DNA of 64,000 nt from Rubrivivax sp. (GCA_027485165.1 JAIXRN010000056.1:62001-126000); one strand, 5' to 3'. Numbered from the stretch's first letter, positions 16,685-25,562 are shown. Notes: generated by a model from the sequence alone, not told the origin. Program-made: numbers and translations.

Positions 16685-17193
16685 GCGTGGGCTCCTGCAG
16701 TGGGTGCAACTTCAGTGGCCAGCAGCGTGGCCGCGTGCTGCACCGACTTGACGATGTTGACGTAGCCCGTGCAGCGGCACAGGTTGCCTTCCAGTGCCTG
16801 CACGATCTGCGCTTCGCTGGGCTGCGGGTGCTGCTGCAGCAGGCAGGTGGCCGACATCACCATGCCCGGGGTGCAGAAGCCGCACTGCAGGCCGTGGCAG
16901 GCCACGAAGGCTTCCTGCACCGGGTGCAGCTGGCCCGGGGCCAGGCCGCGCATCGGCGCCAAGCCTTCGATGGTGGTGACGCTGCGGCCATCCGCCTGCA
17001 CGGCCAGCAGGCTGCAGGCCTTGACGCTGGCGCCGTCCAGCAGCACGGTGCAGCAGCCGCACTGCGCGGTGTCGCAGCCCTGGTGCGTGCCCGTCAGGCC
17101 CAGCGGGCCGCGCAGCAGGTCGATGAGCAGGGTGGCGGGCTCGGCTTCGGCCGTGGTGGCCTGGCCGTTCAGCGTGAGGTGCAGGGTGGGCAT
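16681..17193 (-). CDS. coxS: Molybdenum hydroxylase [2Fe-2S] small subunit, CoxS-like
   Basis: 170 residues from MPTLHLTLNG at 17193. The plant-type [2Fe-2S] motif is C40, C45, C48 and C60 (GCDTAQCGCC). The second cluster has CGFCTPG and LCRCTGY. It passes electrons from the molybdenum site. It is the first gene of a coxS-coxL-modA operon, overlapping coxL by ATGA. No FAD subunit gene follows, unlike the usual S-L-M order; the nearest FAD subunit is the coxM fragment at the left edge, about 14 kb away and on the other strand. Confidence 0.9.
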   Translation of the reverse strand: MPTLHLTLNGQATTAEAEPATLLIDLLRGPLGLTGTHQGCDTAQCGCCTVLLDGASVKACSLLAVQADGRSVTTIEGLAPMRGLAPGQLHPVQEAFVACHGLQCGFCTPGMVMSATCLLQQHPQPSEAQIVQALEGNLCRCTGYVNIVKSVQHAATLLATEVAPTAGAHA

Positions 17194-17264
17194 GGCAGCA
17201 GGTTGGGGTGAGGCAAGCGTCGAAAGTCCGAGGGGCCGCGGAATGGCAGCCGGCCGGCACGGCA

Positions 17265-18422
17265 TTAAACCGCGCAGCTGCGAAAGCCGCAGAACACATC
17301 ATCATGCCCCGGCGCGGCGTAGCGGCGCGATTGGGGGTGATGCCAGCGGCGCCGGGTGGCAAAGGACGCCCCGCGCAGCACGCCCTGGCTGCCGGCCGGT
17401 GGCGGCAGGTCCGCGCAGCCCGGTGGTGCACTGCCGGCACCGGGCCAGGGGCGGGCGCTGCCCAGCACCCATTCCCAGACATCGCCCCAGACAAAGCCGC
17501 GGCTGCTGGCGGTGGCGGCGGCCAGTTCCCATTCGGCTTCGGTGGGCAGCCGGCGGCCGGCCCAGCAGCACCAGGCCTGGGCTTCGAAGCGGGTGACGTG
17601 CAGGGCCGCCTGCCCGGCCGGCGCACGCTGCAGGCCAGCGCCCGCGCCGGCGCCCAGACCACGCTGCACCAGCACCCCGCCCAGCAGCTGGGCGACATGG
17701 CGCGGGGCGCGGCGGGTGTCGGTATCGGTATCGCGCTGGTCCTGCAGCCAGGCCCAGCCGGCGCTGCCCCACAGTTCAGGCCGGTCGTAGCCGCCGTCGG
17801 CGGCGAATTCCGCGTACTGCTGCCAGTTCACAGGCTGGGCGTCGATCTCGAATTCCGGCACGGCCACGTCTTCCTGGCCCCAGGCGGTGAAGGGCACGCC
17901 CGGGTGCGACCCGTGCCCGGCCCCCAGCCGCCAGCGCTGTGCCGGCAGCCACAGCGGCGGCCGCTGGGCCCGCGCCGGCGGCGCGCCGCGCTGCAGCCGC
18001 ACGGCCAGCTGTTCGGCCAGGCGGTCTTCCAGCTGCAGGGCCAGGTGCCAAGGCTGCAGGGCGGCGGGGTCGTCAGCGCTGTCGTGCAGCCGGTCCAGGC
18101 TGGCTTCCAGGGTCTGCGCCAGCATGACGCGGGCGGCAACGGCAACATCGTCGCGGACGGCATCGTCAGGGGCGGCGTTCAAGGTCCCGTCTGCCGCCGC
18201 ATCGCCATCCTGGCCAGCGCCCAGCAGCCAGCGCTGCTGCCACTGCGCGCTGTGCAGGGCCGTGGCCCAGGCTAGCTGCCGTTGCGCTGCCGGCACGCCT
18301 GGCGCGTCGAAACCCGCCAGGGTCTGCAGCACGTGATTGCGCGCGTCCAGCAGAGCCAGCGACAGCAGGTCGCGCCCAGCGGCGCGGATGGCCTGCGGGT
18401 CGTCCAGCGCGGGGGTGGTCAT
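17265..18422 (-). CDS. EgtB/SUMF1-family protein with altered metal-binding motif
   Basis: 385 residues from MTTPALDDPQ at 18422. The N-terminal half is DinB/EgtB-like and helical; the C-terminal half is a formylglycine-generating-enzyme (sulfatase-modifying factor) domain with RRLPTEAEWELAAA, FVWGDVWEWV, VLRGASFATRRRW and CGFRSCAV. EgtB and its relative SenA are non-haem iron enzymes that join sulfur or selenium donors to trimethyl-histidine. Here H57 (ALHSAQW) fits the first iron ligand. The usual H-E-D-x-H-x-E stretch reads LEDRLAE (131-137), with Leu at both histidine positions. It may therefore be inactive or a changed family member. No egtD or senB/senC neighbours. It lies downstream of a kinase/regulator pair. 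Confidence 0.7.
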   Translation of the reverse strand: MTTPALDDPQAIRAAGRDLLSLALLDARNHVLQTLAGFDAPGVPAAQRQLAWATALHSAQWQQRWLLGAGQDGDAAADGTLNAAPDDAVRDDVAVAARVMLAQTLEASLDRLHDSADDPAALQPWHLALQLEDRLAEQLAVRLQRGAPPARAQRPPLWLPAQRWRLGAGHGSHPGVPFTAWGQEDVAVPEFEIDAQPVNWQQYAEFAADGGYDRPELWGSAGWAWLQDQRDTDTDTRRAPRHVAQLLGGVLVQRGLGAGAGAGLQRAPAGQAALHVTRFEAQAWCCWAGRRLPTEAEWELAAATASSRGFVWGDVWEWVLGSARPWPGAGSAPPGCADLPPPAGSQGVLRGASFATRRRWHHPQSRRYAAPGHDDVFCGFRSCAV

Positions 18423-18480
18423 CGTCGACAGCGGCGGTGCAGGCAGCGGTGCAGGCAGTCGCGCAACACGGCGCCCTCCA

Positions 18481-19170
18481 TCACTGCCCCACCAGCCCGT
18501 TGCGGATGGCGTAGACCGTGAGCTCGGCGTTGTTCGCCAGGCCCAGCTTTTCCAGCACACGCGCACGGTAGACCGAAACCGTCTTCGGGCTCAGCGTCAG
18601 CGCTTCGGCGATGTCGGCCAGGCGCTTGCCGCTGGCGATCATCACCAGGGTCTGCAGTTCGCGGTCGCTCAGCTTGGTATGCGCGTTCTCCGTCGTGGGC
18701 ATGGTCAGGCTTTCGACCAGCATCTGCGCGATCTCGGGCGTCACGTACTTCCGCCCCTGTGACACGGTGCGCACCGCCTGCACGATGAGCTGCGGGTCGC
18801 CACCCTTGTTCACGTAGCCGTAGGCGCCGGCACGCAGTGCGCGGATGGCGTACTGGTCTTCGGGGTACATGCTGACCACCAGCACCTTCACCGGGCTGCC
18901 TTCGTCCTTCAGCGCGTGCAGGGCGTCCAGGCCGCTGCGGCCAGGCAGGTTGATGTCGAGCACCAGCACGTCGCAGGGCGCGGGGCGCGGGCTGTCGGCC
19001 TGCAGCCCGCGTTCGTCGGCGCGGTCGGCGCTGAGCTGGCGCATCAGCGCGCGCAGTTCGCCGTAGTCCGCGGCTTCGCCGATCACGCGCAGGTCGGGCG
19101 CGTCGGACAAGGTGTCGCGGATGCCACGGCGGATCAGCGCGTGGTCGTCGCAGAGGATGACGTCGATCAT
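18481..19170 (-). CDS. NarL/LuxR-family response regulator
   Basis: 229 residues. Receiver MIDVILCDDHALIRRG with D8/D9 and phospho-acceptor D72 in LVLDINLPGRSG. About 18 extra residues (around 46-65) are inserted before the acceptor strand compared with the regulators at 1741 and 8958. The HTH is LSDRELQTLVMIASGKRL and SPKTVSVYRARVLEKLGL. It directly follows the soluble receiver-kinase (9-bp gap), its likely partner. The EgtB-like gene starts 58 bp downstream, possibly in the same operon. Confidence 0.87.
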   Translation of the reverse strand: MIDVILCDDHALIRRGIRDTLSDAPDLRVIGEAADYGELRALMRQLSADRADERGLQADSPRPAPCDVLVLDINLPGRSGLDALHALKDEGSPVKVLVVSMYPEDQYAIRALRAGAYGYVNKGGDPQLIVQAVRTVSQGRKYVTPEIAQMLVESLTMPTTENAHTKLSDRELQTLVMIASGKRLADIAEALTLSPKTVSVYRARVLEKLGLANNAELTVYAIRNGLVGQ

Positions 19171-19179
19171 GGGCGGGTC

Positions 19180-20448
19180 TCAGTACTTGGTGGACCAGGC
19201 TTGGGCCTCAGCATCGGCGGCAGCGTCGGGGTCGGGGTCGGCGTCTAGGGACAGGGCGGGCGCATCGGCGCGATGGCCATGCAGCGGCACCGACAGGATC
19301 AGCGTGGTGCCCGCGGGCCCGCTGCTCAGGTCGACCCAGCCGCCCACGGTCGACGCGCGTTCGTGCAGCCCGCGGATGCCGAAGCTGCGCGTCTTGCCCA
19401 GTGCGCCCTGGGCCAGGCCGCGGCCGTCATCGCTGACTTCCAGGCTCAGCACGCCGGCGCTGGTGGACACGTCCACCACCACCTGGCGGGCCTGGGCGTG
19501 CTTGCTCACGTTCGTCAGCGCTTCCTGGGCCGTGCGGTAGGCCACCAGGGCCACGCCTGGCGGCAGGGCCAGCGGCAGGGCATGGGCGGCGGCTGCGCTG
19601 GGCTGCAGCGGTGCGGCCACGCGCAGTTCGCAGGCGATGCCGGTGCGCTTTTCGAACGCGCTGCACATCCACTGCAAGGCCGCCACCAGGCCCTGTTCCA
19701 GGATCGCCGGGCGCAGGTTCTGCATGATGCGCTGGCTGGATTCGATAGCGTGCGTCACCAGTTCCAGTGCGCTGTGCACGCGCGCCGGCAGCTCGGGCGG
19801 CAGGCCAGCGCTGGCCGCGGTGTTGCGGCGGATCCAGTCGAGTTCGAACTTCAGCGCCGTCAGCGACCCGCCCACGTCGTCGTGGATTTCACGCGCGATG
19901 GCGTGGCGTTCGGCTTCGACGCTGGTCTGCAGGTGCTGGGCCAGTTCAGACAGCCGACGGCGCGAGACCGCCAGTTCCTGGTCGGCGCGCAGCCGGGCGC
20001 GTTCGCTGGCAGCGGCGGCGACCGCGTGTTCGATGGCCGGGGCCAGGCGGGCCAGGTTGTTCTTCAGCAGGTAGTCGCTGGCGCCGTTGCGCATGGCCTC
20101 GACGGCCGTGTCTTCGCCGATCTGGCCCGACACCAGGATGAAGGGCAACCAGGCCAGGTCGGACCCATCGGCCGCGCCGCGTTCGCGCAGCAGCTGCAAG
20201 GCCTGCACGCCCGTGAAGCCGGGCAGGTGGTAGTCGGACAACACCACGTCCCAGGGCTCGCGCAGCGCCGCTTCGAATTCGGTGCGCGATTCGATGCGCA
20301 TGGCCTGCACCTGCAGGCCGTGGCGCTGCAAGTGGGCCAGGGCCAGGGCGTGATCGGGCTCGGCGTCTTCCAGATGCAGCAGGCGCAGCGGCCGTGCCAG
20401 GGCCGGGCGGGCGCTGTCGGGCGGGGGGGCAGCGGCGGCCGCATTCAT
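19180..20448 (-). CDS. Soluble receiver-histidine kinase (REC-HisKA_3-HATPase)
   Basis: 422 residues from MNAAAAAPPP at 20448. An N-terminal receiver (LRLLHLEDAEPDHALA, phospho-acceptor D72 in VVLSDYHLPGF, LLKNNLARL) is followed by a HisKA_3 helix with AIAREIHDDVGGSLTALK and an HATPase domain (EVSDDGRGLAQG, FGIRGLHERA). No transmembrane helix is seen, so it is cytoplasmic and its input is phosphorylation of its own receiver or another partner. It is transcribed with the downstream NarL regulator. Divergent to the CheZ-like/cheY/cheA unit. Confidence 0.86.
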   Translation of the reverse strand: MNAAAAAPPPDSARPALARPLRLLHLEDAEPDHALALAHLQRHGLQVQAMRIESRTEFEAALREPWDVVLSDYHLPGFTGVQALQLLRERGAADGSDLAWLPFILVSGQIGEDTAVEAMRNGASDYLLKNNLARLAPAIEHAVAAAASERARLRADQELAVSRRRLSELAQHLQTSVEAERHAIAREIHDDVGGSLTALKFELDWIRRNTAASAGLPPELPARVHSALELVTHAIESSQRIMQNLRPAILEQGLVAALQWMCSAFEKRTGIACELRVAAPLQPSAAAAHALPLALPPGVALVAYRTAQEALTNVSKHAQARQVVVDVSTSAGVLSLEVSDDGRGLAQGALGKTRSFGIRGLHERASTVGGWVDLSSGPAGTTLILSVPLHGHRADAPALSLDADPDPDAAADAEAQAWSTKY

Positions 20449-20548
20449 CGCTGAAGTATCGCAAAGGCCCCCGGCCGCCCCAGCTGCGGGGCACCGGCGC
20501 GGCACCGGCACGGCGCCGAATTGCGGCCGCTTTCACCCCATGTTCCGC

Positions 20549-20576
20549 TCAAGTTGGCGGGCCTGGCTGCCGAAAA
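20549..20576 (+). promoter_or_regulatory. FliA (sigma-28) promoter for the cheZ-like/cheY/cheA unit
   Basis: TCAAGTTG (20549-20556), 12-nt spacer, GCCGAAAA (20569-20576). This is close to the flagellar sigma-28 consensus TAAAGTTT/TCAAGTTT-N11-GCCGATAA. It sits 68 bp before the start at 20644. The same TCAAGT..-N12-GCCGAA.. form recurs at 28230-28257. Confidence 0.7.
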
Positions 20577-20643
20577 TCGAGTCATTCAGGGTGCGGACGC
20601 CACGTCACGTGCACCCTGCCAGCCCCAACTTCCAGGACATTCG

Positions 20644-21108
20644 ATGCTCGTTCAGGACGCCGCCCCACCGCAGCCACCCGGCCCCGGCATGCCGCTGGCC
20701 GCCGCCGCCGACCTGCAGGACCACCTGATGGTGGCCAGCAATGACCTGGAACGCCTGCAGCGCCTGCTGGACGACGCCAGCCAGGCCCTGATGGGGCACT
20801 TCACCGGCGCCACCGCCCACCTGGAAGCCGCGCTGCGCCAGCTGGAGGGCACCAGCAGCGCGCACCCCCAGACCCTGCAGGAAGCCCGCCAGACGCTGGG
20901 GGGCGCCATCACGGCGCTGCAGTTCCAGGACATGGCCAGCCAGCTGATCGCGCACACCACCCGGCGGCTGCGCAACTGCGCCGACCGCCTGGCCAGCGAA
21001 GCCTTCGACGGCGACGAAGAGGGCGCAGCCGTCGTCGAGGCCCTGCCCCTGCGCCCGAACCCGGTGACGCAGGACGAGATGGATGCCGGATCCGTCGACC
21101 TGTTCTAG
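20644..21108 (+). CDS. Short CheZ-like chemotaxis protein (putative CheY-P phosphatase)
   Basis: 154-residue, mostly helical protein. The segment ALQFQDMASQLIAHTTRRL (91-109) resembles the catalytic helix of CheZ, whose QDxxxQ motif supplies an Asp and a Gln four residues apart (here D96 and Q100). The C-terminus TQDEMDAGSVDLF recalls the acidic CheY-binding tail of CheZ. It is shorter than classical CheZ (about 210 residues) and lacks part of its long helical hairpin. It stands immediately before cheY behind a sigma-28 promoter. The role in dephosphorylating CheY is inferred from motif and position. Confidence 0.65.
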   Translation: MLVQDAAPPQPPGPGMPLAAAADLQDHLMVASNDLERLQRLLDDASQALMGHFTGATAHLEAALRQLEGTSSAHPQTLQEARQTLGGAITALQFQDMASQLIAHTTRRLRNCADRLASEAFDGDEEGAAVVEALPLRPNPVTQDEMDAGSVDLF

Positions 21109-21183
21109 GCCCGCCTCGCTCCGCCCGCCCCTGCCCACTGCCCCGCGCACACCCGCGAACAAGCCCCTTCGAAAGAACCCGCC

Positions 21184-21546
21184 ATGCATTCCATCCTTGC
21201 CGTCGACGACAGTGCTTCCATGCGCCAGATGGTGTCCTTCACGCTGAAAAACGCCGGCTTCAACGTCGTTGAGGCCGTAGACGGCCAGGACGCTTTCGAA
21301 AAGGCCAACAGCCGCGACTTCAACCTGGTGCTGACCGACCAGAACATGCCGCGCATGGACGGCATCAGCCTGACGAAGAAGCTGCGCGAGAACCCGAAGT
21401 TCAAGAGCACGCCGATCCTGATCCTGACCACCGAAAGCAGCGACCAGATGAAGCAGGCCGGCCGCGCCGCTGGCGCCACCGGCTGGCTGGTGAAGCCTTT
21501 CGACCCGGCCAAGCTGGTGGAAGTGATCGGCAAAGTGATCAAGTGA
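21184..21546 (+). CDS. cheY: Chemotaxis response regulator CheY
   Basis: 120-residue single receiver domain: D8/D9 in ILAVDDSASMRQMV, phospho-acceptor D52 in LVLTDQNMPRMDG, switch Thr in ILILTTESS and lysine in WLVKPFDP. CheY-P binds the flagellar switch. It sits between the CheZ-like gene and cheA, 75 bp after the former, and fits the FliA-driven che operon. Confidence 0.95.
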   Translation: MHSILAVDDSASMRQMVSFTLKNAGFNVVEAVDGQDAFEKANSRDFNLVLTDQNMPRMDGISLTKKLRENPKFKSTPILILTTESSDQMKQAGRAAGATGWLVKPFDPAKLVEVIGKVIK

Positions 21547-21554
21547 GCCCCCAA

Positions 21555-21613
21555 GCTCGCTAGCGCTCGCTACCCCCCGAGGGGGCCGTCCGCCTACGGC
21601 CCGGCGAAGCCGG
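21555..21613 (+). repeat. Intergenic palindrome-rich element between cheY and cheA
   Basis: Three consecutive small inverted repeats: a C-run/G-run pair at 21573-21585, GGCCGT/ACGGCC (21584-21589 with 21596-21601) and CCGGC/GCCGG (21601-21605 with 21609-21613). I recognise this type of C5-GA-G5 cassette as a common dispersed intergenic element in Rubrivivax/Acidovorax-like genomes, but only one copy is in this window. Confidence 0.5.
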
Positions 21614-21649
21614 TTCCGTGGCGGGAAGCTTGAAGAGGACAGTCCCAGA

Positions 21650-23812
21650 ATGAGCACCACACAACACGACAGCAGCGACGCCAGTGCAGCCGCCGGCATT
21701 GACCTGAGCCAGTTCTTCCAGGTCTTCTTCGAGGAAGCGGGCGAGAACCTGGAATCGATGGAGCAGATGCTCCTGAACCTGGACATCGCCAGCGCCGACG
21801 AGGAAGAGCTGAACGCGATCTTCCGTTGCGCCCATTCGGTCAAGGGCGGTGCTGCCACTTTCGGCTTCAACGACGTGGCCGAGCTGACGCACCAGATGGA
21901 AACGCTGCTGGACAAGCTGCGCCGCCGCGAACTGGTGCCCACCACGGCGATGGTGGACGTGCTGCTGGCCAGCGGCGACGCGCTGAAGGCCATGCTGGCC
22001 CGCCACCAGGGCAATGGGGCCGATGCCATCGACACGCGCGAACTGCTGGCCACCATCCGCGCCCAGGTGGAAGGCCAGGCCGGCGCAGCACCGGCGGCAG
22101 CGGCAACGCCGGCCACGGCAGCCCCTGCCCCCGCAGCGCCTGCGCCAGCCGCCCCGGTGGCCTCTGCCAGCCGCCCGGCCGCCGGCACGCGCGCGCTGGA
22201 ACTGACCGTGGGCCCGCTGGACAACACCGCGCTAGCCGACAACCTGGTCGAGCTGTTCAAGGAAATCACCGACCTGGGCACGATCGAGCCGCTGGACGCC
22301 GGCCGCTCGGCCGACGGCATGCGACGCTTCAAGATCGTCACCGCTTCCAGCGACAACGACCTGCTGGACCTGTTCACCTTCCACGTGGCGCGTGAACACG
22401 TCAAGCTGCAGCCGCTGGGCCTGGGCTATGGCTTCCATGACGGCGCGCCTGGCGCCCCGGCCGAAGCACCCCCCGCCAGCGACCCCGGCTACGGTTTCTT
22501 CGACGACGCGCCCGGCGCCCCCAACAGCCAGGCCGCAGCCGCCCCAGCCGCAGCCCCGACCGCCGCCGCAGCCGCCCCCGCAGCCGCCAGCCCAGCGCGC
22601 GCTGCCGCCGGCCGGGCCGACAAGCCCGCAGGCCCGGTGGCCACGCCGGAATCCAGCACCCTGCGCGTGTCGGTCGAAAAGGTCGACCAGCTCATCAACC
22701 TGGTCGGCGAACTCGTCATCACCCAGGCCATGTTGTCGCAAAACGGCAAGGCCATCGACGCCGCGCTGTACCAGCAGCTGGCCAGCGGCCTGGCCGACCT
22801 GGAACGCAACACCCGCGACCTGCAGGAAGCGGTGATGTCGATCCGGATGATTCCGATGTCGCTGGTATTCAACCGGTTCCCGCGCATGCTGCGCGACCTG
22901 GCCAACAAGCTGGGCAAGAAGGTGGAACTGGTGCAGGTGGGCGAAGCCACCGAACTGGACAAGGGCCTGGTGGAAAAGATCACCGACCCGCTGACCCACC
23001 TGGTGCGCAACAGCTGCGACCACGGCATCGAGATGCCAGCCGACCGCGTCGCCAAAGGCAAGCCCGAGACCGGCACCATCAGCCTGATCGCCAGCCACCA
23101 AGGCGGCAGCATCGTGATCGAGGTGCGCGACGACGGCAAGGGCCTGAACCGCGCCAAGCTGCTGGCCAAGGCCCGCGAGCGCGGCATCGACGCGCCCGAC
23201 ACCATGACCGACAGCGAGGTCTACGGCCTGATCTTCGCCCCCGGCTTCAGCACCGCCGAACAGGTGACCGACGTGTCCGGCCGCGGCGTGGGCATGGACG
23301 TGGTGAAGAAGAACATCACCGCCCTGGGCGGCACGGTGGAAATCGACAGCGCCGAAGGCTATGGCATGACGGTGCGCGTGCGCCTGCCGCTGACCCTGGC
23401 CATCATGGACGGCATGAGCGTGGGCGTGGGCGAAGAGGTCTACATCCTGCCGCTGTCCAGCGTGGTCGAAAGCTTCCAGGTGCAGCCAGGCATGGTGAAG
23501 ACCATCGGCGGCAGCGGCCGCGTGGTCGACGTGCGCGACGAATACATGCCCGTGGTGGACCTGGAAAAGGTCTTCAGCGTGCCGCGCTTCGACTTCGACA
23601 AGACCACCAACATCATGGTCGTGGTGGAAGCCGAAGGCGGCCGCGTGGCCCTGCTGGTGGACGAACTGCTGGGCCAACAGCAGGTGGTGGTGAAGAACCT
23701 GGAAAGCAACTACCGCAAGGTACCCGACGTGTCGGGCGCCACCATCATGGGCGACGGGCGCGTGGCGCTGATCCTGGACGTGGGCTCGCTGGTGCGCCAG
23801 TCGCGCCACTGA
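21650..23812 (+). CDS. cheA: Chemotaxis histidine kinase CheA
   Basis: 720 residues. P1 Hpt domain at the N-terminus with phospho-acceptor H62 in CAHSVKGGAATFGF. Ala/Pro linkers flank a P2-type CheY-binding domain (about 180-260). P3 dimerisation contains VDQLINLVGELVITQAML. The P4 kinase core has LTHLVRNSCDHGIE (N box), VRDDGKGLN (G1), APGFSTAEQVTDVSGRGVGM. The C-terminal P5 CheW-like domain ends ALILDVGSLVRQSRH. It autophosphorylates in response to receptors and feeds CheY. It is 103 bp after cheY and 40 bp before the next receptor gene, so these are likely co-transcribed. Confidence 0.96.
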   Translation: MSTTQHDSSDASAAAGIDLSQFFQVFFEEAGENLESMEQMLLNLDIASADEEELNAIFRCAHSVKGGAATFGFNDVAELTHQMETLLDKLRRRELVPTTAMVDVLLASGDALKAMLARHQGNGADAIDTRELLATIRAQVEGQAGAAPAAAATPATAAPAPAAPAPAAPVASASRPAAGTRALELTVGPLDNTALADNLVELFKEITDLGTIEPLDAGRSADGMRRFKIVTASSDNDLLDLFTFHVAREHVKLQPLGLGYGFHDGAPGAPAEAPPASDPGYGFFDDAPGAPNSQAAAAPAAAPTAAAAAPAAASPARAAAGRADKPAGPVATPESSTLRVSVEKVDQLINLVGELVITQAMLSQNGKAIDAALYQQLASGLADLERNTRDLQEAVMSIRMIPMSLVFNRFPRMLRDLANKLGKKVELVQVGEATELDKGLVEKITDPLTHLVRNSCDHGIEMPADRVAKGKPETGTISLIASHQGGSIVIEVRDDGKGLNRAKLLAKARERGIDAPDTMTDSEVYGLIFAPGFSTAEQVTDVSGRGVGMDVVKKNITALGGTVEIDSAEGYGMTVRVRLPLTLAIMDGMSVGVGEEVYILPLSSVVESFQVQPGMVKTIGGSGRVVDVRDEYMPVVDLEKVFSVPRFDFDKTTNIMVVVEAEGGRVALLVDELLGQQQVVVKNLESNYRKVPDVSGATIMGDGRVALILDVGSLVRQSRH

Positions 23813-23852
23813 GAACGCCCGACCAACACCTTAACGACACCGCCGCCGCACC

Positions 23853-25433
23853 ATGGACACCCTGACCACCCTGCTGCGGCGCTTCAGCGTCAGGCTGCGC
23901 ATGATCGGCGCCATCGCCGCGGTGTTGGCGATGTTCGCCATCGTGGGCGGGACGGCCTTGCTCAGCGGGCTGAAGATCCAGGAGCTCAGCCATGAATTCA
24001 CCCAGCATTCGCTGGTGGAAATGGACGCGGTGACGCGCGTGCGAAACGGCGTGGCCGCGGTGCGGCTGGCCGAGAAACAGATGGTCATCGACTACGAGGA
24101 CAGCGCCAAGGTCGCGCAGTCACGAGCCCAGTGGAACGAGGCCATCGCCAGCGCCAGCGCCGCGCTGGACAGCCTGCTGAAAGGCGAGGAAGACGAAGAC
24201 AACCAGCTGGCGCGCGAAGCTGTGGCCCTGCTGGCGGCCTATTCGGCAGCTGCGCAGCCGGTGCTGAAGAATGTCGAAGGTGGTCAGTACGACACCGCCG
24301 GCGTGGCACAACGCATGCTGGGCCGCGCCCATGCCCAGATGGCCGAGGTGGAAAAGCGCGTGGCCAGCATCTCCGGCATCGTGCAGGAAGAAGCGCAGGC
24401 CACCGGCACCCAACTGGGTGCCACCCTGGTGACGGTGCTGTGGATCTTCTGCGCCGTGCTGGGGCTGGTGGTGCTGCTGGTGGTGCCGCTGACGCTGCTG
24501 AATTCCCGTTCCATCACCCAGCCGCTGGCTGAAGCTGCAGCGGTGGCACAGGCCATCGCGCACGGCGATCTCACGCGCCACATCGACACCCGCGGCCGCG
24601 ACGAGCCTGCCCTGCTGATGTCGGCGCTGCACGAGATGCAGGAACGCCTGCGCGGGCTGGTGGGCCAGGTGCACGAAGCGTCGCAAAACATCGAGAACGC
24701 CAGCAGTGAAGTGGCCAGCGGCAATGCCGACCTGAGCCTGCGCACCGAGCAGGCGGCGGGCGCGCTGCAGCAGACCGCCAGTGCCATGGACCAGTTCACC
24801 GGCACGGTGGGCCAGACGGCCGACAGCGCGCGCAGCGCCAGCAGCCTGGCACAGGAAGCCAGCCAGGTGGCCGAACGGGGCGGCGATGCGGTGCAGCAGG
24901 TCGTCAGCACGATGGGCGACATCCAGGGCAGCAGCCGCCGCATTGCCGACATCATCGGCACCATTGACGGCATCGCCTTCCAGACCAACATCCTGGCGCT
25001 GAACGCGGCAGTGGAGGCCGCCCGCGCTGGCGAACAGGGCCGCGGCTTTGCCGTGGTGGCCAGCGAAGTGCGCAGCCTGGCCCAGCGCAGCGCCGCTGCG
25101 GCGCGCGAGATCAAGGGCCTGATCGAAGCGAGCGTGGCCAAGGTCGAAAGCGGCACCCGCCAGGTGCAGGACGCGGGCCAGACGATGGCCGAGATCGTGG
25201 CCAGCGTGCAGCGCGTGAGCCAGACCATCGCCAGCATCAGCGCCGCTGCGGCCGAACAGAGCAGCGGCATCGGGCAAGTCAACCGGTCGGTGACAGAGCT
25301 GGACCGCAGCACGCAGCAGAACGCCGCGTTGGTGGAACAAAGTGCCGCCGCCGCTGAAAGCCTGAAGGAACAGGCCACCCGGCTGGCCAGCGTGGTGGCG
25401 GCCTTTCGTCTGGACCGGGCCACAGCGGCATGA
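23853..25433 (+). CDS. Methyl-accepting chemotaxis protein (4-helix-bundle sensor)
   Basis: 526 residues. Transmembrane helix at about 17-37 and a second near 190-215 ([21 protein letters not shown]) flank a helical periplasmic ligand domain of about 150 residues. HAMP follows ([20 protein letters not shown]), then the signalling coiled coil with the universal tip [20 protein letters not shown]. It ends [10 protein letters not shown] without a CheR-binding pentapeptide. Its stop codon lies within the first copy of a 26-bp tandem duplication. Co-transcription with cheA is likely from the 40-bp spacing. Confidence 0.92.
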   Translation: MDTLTTLLRRFSVRLRMIGAIAAVLAMFAIVGGTALLSGLKIQELSHEFTQHSLVEMDAVTRVRNGVAAVRLAEKQMVIDYEDSAKVAQSRAQWNEAIASASAALDSLLKGEEDEDNQLAREAVALLAAYSAAAQPVLKNVEGGQYDTAGVAQRMLGRAHAQMAEVEKRVASISGIVQEEAQATGTQLGATLVTVLWIFCAVLGLVVLLVVPLTLLNSRSITQPLAEAAAVAQAIAHGDLTRHIDTRGRDEPALLMSALHEMQERLRGLVGQVHEASQNIENASSEVASGNADLSLRTEQAAGALQQTASAMDQFTGTVGQTADSARSASSLAQEASQVAERGGDAVQQVVSTMGDIQGSSRRIADIIGTIDGIAFQTNILALNAAVEAARAGEQGRGFAVVASEVRSLAQRSAAAAREIKGLIEASVAKVESGTRQVQDAGQTMAEIVASVQRVSQTIASISAAAAEQSSGIGQVNRSVTELDRSTQQNAALVEQSAAAAESLKEQATRLASVVAAFRLDRATAA

Positions 25434-25470
25434 CAGGCCCGCCGGCCACAGCGGCATGACAGGCCTGCCG
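25419..25470 (+). repeat. 26-bp tandem duplication spanning an MCP stop codon
   Basis: Bases 25419-25444 and 25445-25470 are the same 26 bases with one C/T difference. Copy one contains the last codons and TGA stop (25431-25433) of the upstream receptor; copy two is outside the gene. Confidence 0.9.
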
Positions 25471-25498
25471 GCCAGGGCGACCAGGGCCGCCTGATGGT

Positions 25499-25525
25499 TC
25501 AAGCCCCGCCGCGCACGGCCGATAA
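25499..25525 (+). promoter_or_regulatory. FliA (sigma-28) promoter for MCP 25563
   Basis: TCAAGCCC (25499-25506), exactly 11 nt, then a perfect GCCGATAA -10 (25518-25525). It lies 37 bp before the receptor's ATG, so initiation would be near 25533. This gives the receptor its own flagellar-class promoter inside the che block. Confidence 0.78.
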
Positions 25526-25562
25526 CGCGGTTGCAAATCCAGAAGTCAAACAGCGGTAACCC

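Noticed and set aside
13796..16765. Long plus-strand open frame (about 989 codons) across coxL
   Set aside because: It is antisense to a clear CoxL with all family motifs, and its product is low-complexity Gly/His/Arg. High GC makes such shadow frames common.
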